This document shows positions 54,340-61,488 of a stretch of 64,000 bases of DNA, piece after piece. This stretch comes from Bacteroidota bacterium (GTDB taxonomy: Bacteria > Bacteroidota > Ignavibacteria > Ignavibacteriales > Ignavibacteriaceae): NCBI GenBank assembly GCA_022708025.1, contig JAKIZM010000001.1:92776-156775 (forward strand), read 5' to 3'. The notes under the pieces were generated by a model, which saw nothing but the letters and a program-made list of their open reading frames with translations, made no database searches and was not told the DNA's origin. The position numbers and the translations under genes were made by a program. The first letter of the stretch is position 1. Each line of letters opens with the position of its first letter.

Positions 54340-54759
54340 ATGTTAAAACAATTCGTAATCGCTTTCGTATTTGTTTCTTTTTTCGGCGCTTTTATATTTG
54401 CGCAGGAAAAACCGGAAACCGAAAAGAAGAATGATTCCAATAAAACGGAACAAATGAAGCATGATACTGATAAAGACAAAGTGCATCATGAAAAAAAGTC
54501 CGAAAACTCAAAACTTGAAATGCATCATATGAAATCAAATAAAAATGATGAATCTGATATAATTAGAAAAGATGAAATTGATCTTGTCTCGATTGATCAA
54601 AATAAAGATGGAAAAGTTTATCAGGATCAGATGTGCTGGAATGTAATATCTGATAAGCCGGGTGAGTGTCCTCAATGCGGAATGATTCTGAAAGAAGTAT
54701 CATTGGATAAAGCAAAAGAAAATCTTTTAAAACATGATTTTAAAGTGAAGAAGAATTGA
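54340..54759 (+). CDS. Exported His-rich metal-binding protein
   Basis: Protein of 139 residues with a signal peptide (1-21, ending FAQ). A polar linker rich in His, Lys and Met (about 25-75) is followed by a heavy-metal-binding domain (QMCWNVISDKPGECPQCGM) almost like the end of the CusB-type adaptor, including the same helix pattern KENLLKHDFKVK. It probably captures copper or another soft metal in the periplasm and hands it to the pump. A 33-codon membrane peptide gene follows. Confidence 0.82.
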   Translation: MLKQFVIAFVFVSFFGAFIFAQEKPETEKKNDSNKTEQMKHDTDKDKVHHEKKSENSKLEMHHMKSNKNDESDIIRKDEIDLVSIDQNKDGKVYQDQMCWNVISDKPGECPQCGMILKEVSLDKAKENLLKHDFKVKKN

Positions 54760-54762
54760 ATA

Positions 54763-54864
54763 ATGGAAATAATTATTGGAATAATATTCATCGGATTGAT
54801 TGCTCTAATTGGATTCAGGAAATTCAAACGAGTAAGCGATGGCAAAGATTGCTGTAAAAAATGA
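54763..54864 (+). CDS. 33-residue single-helix membrane peptide with a CC motif
   Basis: The ATG at 54763, four bases after the previous stop codon, opens 33 codons: one membrane helix (IIIGIIFIGLIALIGF), a basic stretch and the end SDGKDCCKK. The arrangement recalls FeoB-associated cysteine-rich membrane peptides. Position among metal-binding exported proteins supports a metal role. The gene is short, so the call is moderate. Confidence 0.5.
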   Translation: MEIIIGIIFIGLIALIGFRKFKRVSDGKDCCKK

Positions 54865-54978
54865 TTTTCTTGTCATTTGAAAAAAATTAATATAAAAAAG
54901 ATGAATATTAAAATCATATACAACTAATTGAAAAACATAACTAACTAAATATATTAACTAACAAAAAGGAGTAACTAA

Positions 54979-55350
54979 ATGTTAAAACAACTCATTCTTA
55001 TAATTGCAATTGTTTCGTTAACCGGAATTCTTGCATTTGCGCAAGAACAACCATCTACAGATAAAAAAGAAAAGATGGAGCTTTCTAAAGATTCAAAAGA
55101 ATGCTGCACTACTGATAAAACTCATTCTGATATGATGATGAAAAAAAGTAGTAATGTTTCAGATCTTAAAACCTGGAATAAAGTATGCCCTGTAACCGGT
55201 GAAGAATTAGATAGCGATGCTCGAACAGTTGAATATAATGGTAAAACAATCGGACTTTGCTGTAAAAAATGTGTTGGAAAATTTGAAAAAGATCCTGAAA
55301 AGTATATGAAAAATCTAAATAAAGATGGATCTGAATTTATAGGAAGTTAA
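54979..55350 (+). CDS. Exported YHS-like metal-binding protein
   Basis: Protein of 123 residues with a signal peptide (1-21) and a C-terminal domain CPVTGEELDSDARTVEYNGK followed by GLCCKKCVGKFEKDPEKY, the YHS/TRASH pattern of copper or other metal binding. Good AAAAAGGAG site. Last gene of the metal cluster, with a terminator after it. Probably a periplasmic metal buffer. Confidence 0.82.
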   Translation: MLKQLILIIAIVSLTGILAFAQEQPSTDKKEKMELSKDSKECCTTDKTHSDMMMKKSSNVSDLKTWNKVCPVTGEELDSDARTVEYNGKTIGLCCKKCVGKFEKDPEKYMKNLNKDGSEFIGS

Positions 55351-55673
55351 TGTTATCATAAGGGATGCATCCTTCTGCATCCCTTTTTTATTTTCATTAC
55401 TAAAAAAATAAACCTTTCCCTCGCTTTGATTTCATTTTTTCAATAATGTGTTTACATTTTATTTTACTGACTATTTAATCTTTTAAGAAAAACGAAGTTT
55501 AATTTTTCAAGTTTCTTTTTTAATGATCAAGCAATTTGTAATAAAGTTATTTGAATTTCCTTCGATAATTAGATTAGAAAGTGATTTTAATCTTAATTAA
55601 AGCAATGTATTTGAATTCTTAAATCCTTTTCGTTATATATGTATTAGAAGTTGATGTAAATGTAATTATTAAA
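55351..55673. other. Spacer after the metal cluster
   Basis: Holds the terminator at 55360-55389. The rest is AT-rich, with no coding sequence or recognised site, and must contain the promoter of the TPR gene. Confidence 0.5.
55360..55389 (+). terminator. Rho-independent terminator of the metal cluster
   Basis: Ten-base perfect stem AAGGGATGCA / TGCATCCCTT with a 6-base loop and T-run. Confidence 0.92.
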
Positions 55674-56159
55674 ATGATAGATAAAGATAAAATAGAGCTG
55701 GCGGCTGAGTATTTTAACAAAGCTTATGAACTTCATTTAAGCGGAAATATTAAAGAAGCAATTGAAGCTTATAAAAAATCGATAGATTATTATCCTACAC
55801 CAAAGGCTCATACTTTTTTAGGATGGGCATTTAGTCTTAACGGCAGATTTGAAGAAGCTATTGAAGAATGTAAAATTGCAATTGATTTAGATCCTGATTA
55901 TGGCAATCCTTATAATGATATCGGCTCTTATCTGATAAATCTCGAAAAGTATGATGAAGCAATTTTCTGGCTCGAAAAAGCAATTGATGCGCCTGACTAT
56001 CAATCGAAACATTTTCCTTTATTTAATCTTGCAAAGATTTTTGAGAAAAGAGGCGATTGGTTTACTGCTCTTCATTATTACTCCGAAGCTCTGAAAATCA
56101 ATCCGGATTATCAGTTAGCTAAAAATGGATTCATCAGGTTAACCGCTTTGATGAATTAA
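55674..56159 (+). CDS. TPR-repeat protein
   Basis: Cytoplasmic protein of 161 residues made of about four tetratricopeptide repeats (starting near residues 8, 42, 76 and 113), for example GRFEEAIEECKIAIDLDPDY and EKYDEAIFWLEKAID. It is a protein-binding scaffold with unknown partner. No signal peptide. Confidence 0.85.
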   Translation: MIDKDKIELAAEYFNKAYELHLSGNIKEAIEAYKKSIDYYPTPKAHTFLGWAFSLNGRFEEAIEECKIAIDLDPDYGNPYNDIGSYLINLEKYDEAIFWLEKAIDAPDYQSKHFPLFNLAKIFEKRGDWFTALHYYSEALKINPDYQLAKNGFIRLTALMN

Positions 56160-56258
56160 AATTACAATTATCAAAACTATTAATTGTAAAACTATCCTTC
56201 CATTGTTAAATTAACTCAGGTAAATTAAGATAATTTTTAAACTCTTATTTGAGCTGTC

Positions 56259-56729
56259 ATGAAAGTAAGTGATCTGTTAAAACCCGAATTTATTATCCCA
56301 CATTTAACAGGGGAAACAAAAGAAGAAGTGATAAATAAATTAATTGATCTTTTTAAAAACGATGAAAGAGTTGAAGATTTAGAAAAAGTTAGATCAGCAG
56401 TATTAGAGCGCGAGAAAATTATGTCAACCGGTGTTGGAAAGGGATTTGCAATTCCACACGGCAAAACAAATGCTGTTAATGAAATAATTGGTGCGTTTGG
56501 AAGAATTGATGAAGGTATTGATTACGATTCTCTTGATGGAAATTCTGTGCAATTAATTTTTTTGTTGGTAGGTAAGGATAACCTGATAAGCACACATATC
56601 AAACTGTTGAGCAGAATTTCCAGATTGATGAATAAAGATGATTTCAGGCATAGATTAATTGAAGCAAATAACAAAGAAGATATAATTAAACTATTTACTG
56701 AAGAAGAAGAACATTTTCTTGAACTTTAA
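56259..56729 (+). CDS. PTS IIA-type (PtsN-like) regulatory protein
   Basis: Protein of 156 residues with the fructose/nitrogen-type EIIA fold. The phosphorylatable His67 is in GKGFAIPHGK, and SVQLIFLLVGKDNLISTHIKLLS is typical. No transporter subunits are near, so a regulatory phosphorelay role like PtsN is likely; which process it controls is unknown. Confidence 0.87.
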   Translation: MKVSDLLKPEFIIPHLTGETKEEVINKLIDLFKNDERVEDLEKVRSAVLEREKIMSTGVGKGFAIPHGKTNAVNEIIGAFGRIDEGIDYDSLDGNSVQLIFLLVGKDNLISTHIKLLSRISRLMNKDDFRHRLIEANNKEDIIKLFTEEEEHFLEL

Positions 56730-56848
56730 TAATTGATATCCTGAGCAGCCTGCTGCGCTCTGCTGTTGTCTAAGGATAAGTTTTCTAAAATATTAATTAC
56801 TCTTTTACACTTCGAGATTAATTTGTGTAAATAAAATCCAGCTTATAA

Positions 56849-58120
56849 ATGATTAAAGCAATAACAGGAACAAAAGATATACTGCCTTCAGATATTGCCA
56901 AATGGCATTATCTTGAAAAACTTTTAAGAGAAACATTTCATCTTTATAATTACAAAGAAATTCGCACACCTATTTTTGAAGAAACAGCTTTGTTTGCCCG
57001 CGGAATAGGTGAAGAGACCGATATTGTTGGCAAAGAGATGTATACATTTAAAGATAGAAGTGAAACGAGCTTAACTTTGAAACCTGAAATGACCGCTCCG
57101 GTTGTTCGTTCGTATATTGAACATTCGCTCGGTGCACAGCAGCCGCTTACAAAATTGTATTACATTTCATCAATGTTTCGTCAGGAAAGACCGCAGGCAG
57201 GAAGACTAAGACAATTTAATCAGTTTGGTGCCGAAGCGATTGGAAGCAAATCACCCCTGCTGGATGCTGAGATGATTCAATTGGCTTATGGAATTCTTAA
57301 ATCACTTGGATTAAAAAATCTTACTGTAAAAATAAATTCTCTCGGCACACCGGAAACAAGAGAAACTTATAAAAAGCTGCTTAAAAAATTCCTTGAAGAT
57401 AAAAAGAATAAACTATCTGAAGATAGCAGAAGAAGATTTGATACTAACATCTTAAGAATATTTGATAGTAAAATTGAATCTGATCAGAATATTATAAAAG
57501 ATGCACCAAAGTTAATTGAACATCTTGATGAAGAAAGCAAATCAGATTTTGAAATTGTAAAAAATCAATTGAGTAAAACCGGTATTCCTTTTCAAGTTGA
57601 TCCGACACTTGTAAGAGGATTGGATTACTATACAAAACTAACATTTGAAATTGATAGCGGAAGTGTTGGCGCACAAACTGCACTATGCGGCGGTGGAAGA
57701 TATGATCTGTTGATTGAAACTCTTGGCGGGAAACCAACTCCCGCTACAGGCTTTGCTGCTGGAGTAGAAAGAATATTGCTTGCGTGTGAAAATGAAAAAT
57801 CATTTATTATTCCGGAGCAATCAATTGATGTATATTTAATCAGAGTTGATTCAGCATTGGAAACAGTAGTTGCTGATTTTTCTTCAGATTTACGATCACA
57901 AAATATTAGCTGCGATTATGATTATCTGAATCGCAGTGTTAAAGCACAAATGCGCGAAGCAAATAAAATGAATGCAAAATATGTGTTATTTATAGGCGGC
58001 GATGAATATAAAAATGGAATGATGAATCTAAAGAATATGTCGAATGGTTCTGAAGAAAAGATTCCATATTCCAATATTAATCAGTTAATTGAAAGAATTA
58101 AAACTAACCCAATTTCTTAG
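56849..58120 (+). CDS. hisS: Histidyl-tRNA synthetase
   Basis: Charges tRNA-His; class II synthetase of 423 residues, normal length. Motif 1 region FEETALFARGIG, motif 2 MFRQERPQAGRLRQFNQ, histidine-binding LVRGLDYYTKLTFE and motif 3 GFAAGVERI are all present, with the anticodon domain from about residue 325. The final codons (N-P-I-S) and the TAG stop are part of a REP hairpin, so the natural C terminus has been slightly replaced. Confidence 0.97.
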   Translation: MIKAITGTKDILPSDIAKWHYLEKLLRETFHLYNYKEIRTPIFEETALFARGIGEETDIVGKEMYTFKDRSETSLTLKPEMTAPVVRSYIEHSLGAQQPLTKLYYISSMFRQERPQAGRLRQFNQFGAEAIGSKSPLLDAEMIQLAYGILKSLGLKNLTVKINSLGTPETRETYKKLLKKFLEDKKNKLSEDSRRRFDTNILRIFDSKIESDQNIIKDAPKLIEHLDEESKSDFEIVKNQLSKTGIPFQVDPTLVRGLDYYTKLTFEIDSGSVGAQTALCGGGRYDLLIETLGGKPTPATGFAAGVERILLACENEKSFIIPEQSIDVYLIRVDSALETVVADFSSDLRSQNISCDYDYLNRSVKAQMREANKMNAKYVLFIGGDEYKNGMMNLKNMSNGSEEKIPYSNINQLIERIKTNPIS

Positions 58121-58134
58121 AGAAATTGGGTTAG
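58104..58134. repeat. REP hairpin, left copy, over the hisS stop codon
   Basis: Perfect 14-bp stem CTAACCCAATTTCT / AGAAATTGGGTTAG. Its three-base loop TAG is the hisS stop codon. Matches the copy at 58726. Confidence 0.93.
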
Positions 58135-58146
58135 TAAGGAACTGAA

Positions 58147-58716
58147 ATGCCCTATAGACTGAATCCTTCTTATGCAAATCAATTTTATCACATTTACAAC
58201 CGAGGTAATAACCGTGAAAATATTTTCTTTGAAAGCAGAAATTATCTGTATTTTCTTCAGAGACTTTTAGAGATATTTAACAACAAAATTGATTTAATTG
58301 CATATTGTTTAATGCCAAATCACTATCATCTTACGGTAATACCACTTAATGATGGTGAGATAGAAAAAGCAATGCAAAAAATTTCAACTGGATACACCAG
58401 AGCAATTAATAAATCCTTAAATAGAACAGGACATTTATTTTCAGGGCGATATAAAAGCAAACTCATCCCGGATGATAATTATTTAATTCATTTAGTCCGA
58501 TATATTCATCTTAATCCTGTTAGAGCAGGATTGGTAGATAGATTGGAAGATTGGGAATTTTCAAGTTACAGGGAATAAATTAATTTAACAGATAGGAATA
58601 TAACTAACATCAAATATTTGAAAGAATATTTTAATACAAGAGAAGCGGTTATAGATTTTCATAAAAGTTTTCAAGAAGAACAGAATTATTATGTTAAGGA
58701 TCTTTTATTACATTGA
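58147..58716 (+). pseudogene. REP-associated tyrosine transposase (Y1, RAYT-like) with an in-frame stop
   Basis: The first 143 codons carry the IS200/Y1 transposase domain: the metal motif NHYHL (His59, His61) and Tyr83 in STGYTRAIN as candidate nucleophile, then TGHLFSGRYKSKLI and IHLNPVRAGLV. A TAA at 58576-58578 stops it, yet the same frame continues for 45 more codons with credible protein (KYLKEYFNTREAVIDFHKS) to TGA at 58714. A TAT-to-TAA change (YREY expected) explains it. The catalytic part remains whole, so activity is not excluded. Identical REP hairpins flank it on both sides. Single-strand cut-and-join of such hairpins is the role of these enzymes. Confidence 0.85.
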
Positions 58717-58725
58717 GATTGGTTA

Positions 58726-58756
58726 CAAACCCAATTTCTTAGAGAAATTGGGTTTG
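58726..58756. repeat. REP hairpin, right copy, before rlmB
   Basis: Fourteen-base stem CAAACCCAATTTCT / AGAAATTGGGTTTG with the same TAG loop as the left copy. It ends five bases before the rlmB start and replaces any ordinary ribosome site there. Confidence 0.93.
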
Positions 58757-58761
58757 CAAAT

Positions 58762-59493
58762 ATGAACATAATCATTGGTAGAAAACCTGTATTAGAAGCA
58801 TTAAACTCTGGCGAAGATATTTCTCAGGTTTACATTCTGTTCGGACAGGAAGGCGGAATAATAAATGCAATTCGTGTTGCTGCTAAAAAAAGAGGAATAA
58901 AAGTAAACCAGATTCCATCCGATAAATTCAAACAAATCACAAAAGATAAAATTGCACAAGGTGTTGCTGCAGTAAAATCTTCATTTAAGTTTTATTCACT
59001 TGACGAAATTATTAGAAACACAAAATCAAAAAAAAGCGAAGCGCTTCTCCTCATTCTTGATTCAATTCAGGATACACATAATGTTGGTGCAATTTTGCGA
59101 AGTGCAGAATGCAGCGGAGTAGATGGAGTGATTATGACAAAACATAATTCAGCTCCGATTAATGAAACAGTTGCAAAAACTTCTGCCGGCGCAAGTGAAT
59201 ATGTTAAAATTGCACAAGTAAATAACCTGTCGCAGGCAATTGATGAACTGAAAAAAAATGGTTTCTGGATTATCGGTTCTTATCTTGAAGGAGCAAAAGA
59301 TTATACATCAGTTGACTACAAAACACCGATCGCACTTATAGTCGGAAATGAAGAAAGGGGGATAAGAAAACTAACAGCCGATAAATGTGATCATCTTGTC
59401 CGCATACCTATGAAAGGGAAAATTCAATCCCTAAATGTTTCAGTTGCAACCGGAATACTGCTTTTTGAAGTATTAAGGCAAAGAAGCTCCTGA
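58762..59493 (+). CDS. rlmB: 23S rRNA 2'-O-ribose methyltransferase, TrmH/RlmB-type
   Basis: SPOUT methyltransferase of 243 residues. The N-terminal substrate-binding domain (IIGRKPVLEALNSG) is followed by the SPOUT core with LDSIQDTHNVGAILRSAECS, IALIVGNEERGI and the C-terminal MKGKIQSLNVSVATGIL knot. This suits RlmB, which methylates G2251 of 23S rRNA; other TrmH-type targets are possible. The REP hairpin stands directly before its ATG, so initiation may be affected. Confidence 0.92.
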   Translation: MNIIIGRKPVLEALNSGEDISQVYILFGQEGGIINAIRVAAKKRGIKVNQIPSDKFKQITKDKIAQGVAAVKSSFKFYSLDEIIRNTKSKKSEALLLILDSIQDTHNVGAILRSAECSGVDGVIMTKHNSAPINETVAKTSAGASEYVKIAQVNNLSQAIDELKKNGFWIIGSYLEGAKDYTSVDYKTPIALIVGNEERGIRKLTADKCDHLVRIPMKGKIQSLNVSVATGILLFEVLRQRSS

Positions 59494-59553
59494 AATAAAT
59501 TGACTTTGTATTTTATACTAAGTAAGTTTGGTTAAATATTTTAAGAGGTAAGT

Positions 59554-61413
59554 ATGAAAACTTTACTTGTTCTCTTACTCGTATCATCCCTTTCTTTCTC
59601 ACAACAATTTATTTCATTAGATGGTATTGAAGATAGTCAAGGTAATTCGCTGCTGTTTTACCGGCTTGGTTATGATTACCTGTTCAGTCCTGTTTATAAA
59701 TTCAATACTCAAACTTCAGATGAATCTCTTATAATGCAGGCTTTCTATTCCAATTATCCCGGGGGAACATTGGCAAAATCCGTAAACGATTTTGAATTCT
59801 TTCCCGATGATGAAGATAATTTTATGAATGTCGGGTTTGAAATAAATCCTGATAATCACGCTTATATTGCGAGAAATGACAGCATTGTATTCAGCGGGTT
59901 CAGCGGCTTTGACAGAGTTGATATTTCTAAACAAGAGCCGATTAAAGTTTTTGTTTTTTGGGGTTATAGTATTATCAGAAGCTGGGACAGAGGTTTTACT
60001 TTTCCGATAGATTCTATCACAATAATGACAGACTATCAACCTATTGCTATTTCAGATTTTGATGATAATGTAATCTTTGGATTTGATGAAGATAATAAAT
60101 TTGTAAGGAATGGCATTATTGCGGATACTTCATTTACTGTGTTTGATGAGTATTCTAAAATGTTATTTGACTTAAATCAGTTCCACATTTATCGTGTTAA
60201 TAAAACTTACGGCGGTTATTCATTTAGCGTTTCAAATAATAAAGGCAATGCTTTTACCTGGACAAGAACATTTTTCAGTCCAACGCAGATATTTATTTCT
60301 ACTGATCAATCACAATCCGGTGTAATCTATCTAGCTAATGGAAGAAGAATCTACAAATCAACAAACAATGGTTATACATTTACAGAATATAAAGTCCTGC
60401 CGGATAAATTAGTAGGTATATACAAAAAACCAAACTCTGAAATTATTTATGCTGCAACACGAAATATGATATTTAAAGTCTTACCGAGTGGAATAGAAAT
60501 CATTAAAACATTGCCTACACCGCTTGAAGAATTTGGCTGGCTTCCTCTTGCTGTTGGAAACATCTGGGTATATAATCAGTATTGGTATGAAGATCACGGA
60601 GGAGGAACGCCCACACTGATTTTTTCAGGTACAAAGAAGATGGAAATTACTAAGGATACGGTAATAGAAAATAAAAAATACTTTGTTGTCCGAAATGAAA
60701 ATACTTCATCAGGTGTTTTTCTTCCCAAAATGTTTTTAAGAGTGGATACCTTGACCGGATTTATTTATAGATATTGGGAAGAGCTAAATGATGAATTTAT
60801 TTTCCATAATTTAAACGCTGAGGTTGGAGATACTATATTCAAACCTGAATTCCCCGCTGATCCGTTTTATAGTTTGATGCAGGAACAACCAACTAATTAT
60901 TTAGGGATCGATTCTAAGGAAAGAGTATATTGGGAGTATTTGTCCTGTTCTTGTTCACATACTCTTGTTAAAGGATTTGGCTTAGTAAGCACATATTACA
61001 ATGAAATGGTAGGGATTCAGAACACATTAAAAGGTTGCTTAATAAACGGAGTTCTTTACGGTGATACAACTTTTGTAGTTAGTGTAGAAAAAGAAGAAAA
61101 TCCTATCCCAACAGAATTTAAATTAGAACAGAATTATCCAAACCCGTTTAATCCGACAACAAAAATAAAGTTTACAATACCAACCCCTCCTTCATCCTCC
61201 CCTTTATTAAAGGGGAGGAACGAGGTGGGGTTCGTTACTTTGAAAGTTTACGATGTATTGGGGAATGAAATTACCACACTCGTTAACGAAAGAAAGCCGG
61301 CGGGAAATTATGAAGTTGAGTTTTCAGGAAGTGATCTGACAAGCGGTATATATTTTTATCAGCTTAAATCTGGTTTATTTATGCAAACGAAGAAGATGGT
61401 ATTACTGAGATAA
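59554..61413 (+). CDS. Type IX exported protein with a repeat inserted in its sorting domain
   Basis: Protein of 619 residues with a signal peptide (1-17). Its first part has the blade-like motif VSNNKGNAFTWTRTFF and IYKSTNNGYTFTEYKV, as in BNR/sialidase-like propellers (residues 100-300). A middle domain begins LAVGNIWVYNQYWYEDHGG. The sorting domain is at about 525-619 (EQNYPNPFNPTTKIKF, YDVLGNEITTLVNE, SGIYFYQLKSG). Inside it, residues 543-560 (TPPSSSPLLKGRNEVGF) are encoded by a palindromic repeat (61182-61232) inserted in frame. Surface or secreted; function unknown. Confidence 0.83.
   Translation: MKTLLVLLLVSSLSFSQQFISLDGIEDSQGNSLLFYRLGYDYLFSPVYKFNTQTSDESLIMQAFYSNYPGGTLAKSVNDFEFFPDDEDNFMNVGFEINPDNHAYIARNDSIVFSGFSGFDRVDISKQEPIKVFVFWGYSIIRSWDRGFTFPIDSITIMTDYQPIAISDFDDNVIFGFDEDNKFVRNGIIADTSFTVFDEYSKMLFDLNQFHIYRVNKTYGGYSFSVSNNKGNAFTWTRTFFSPTQIFISTDQSQSGVIYLANGRRIYKSTNNGYTFTEYKVLPDKLVGIYKKPNSEIIYAATRNMIFKVLPSGIEIIKTLPTPLEEFGWLPLAVGNIWVYNQYWYEDHGGGTPTLIFSGTKKMEITKDTVIENKKYFVVRNENTSSGVFLPKMFLRVDTLTGFIYRYWEELNDEFIFHNLNAEVGDTIFKPEFPADPFYSLMQEQPTNYLGIDSKERVYWEYLSCSCSHTLVKGFGLVSTYYNEMVGIQNTLKGCLINGVLYGDTTFVVSVEKEENPIPTEFKLEQNYPNPFNPTTKIKFTIPTPPSSSPLLKGRNEVGFVTLKVYDVLGNEITTLVNERKPAGNYEVEFSGSDLTSGIYFYQLKSGLFMQTKKMVLLR
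61182..61232. repeat. Palindromic repeat inserted in frame within a coding sequence
   Basis: Inner arms TCCTCCCCTTTA / TAAAGGGGAGGA (61195-61206 and 61208-61219) and outer arms AACCCCTCCT / AGGTGGGGTT with one mismatch. It keeps the reading frame of the type IX protein. Confidence 0.88.
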
Positions 61414-61488
61414 CACCTAAGAACTTGTCTGAAAAACATATTCAGATAATTAAATCTCATTTTTAGAATATTTATAAAGGCAAAAACA

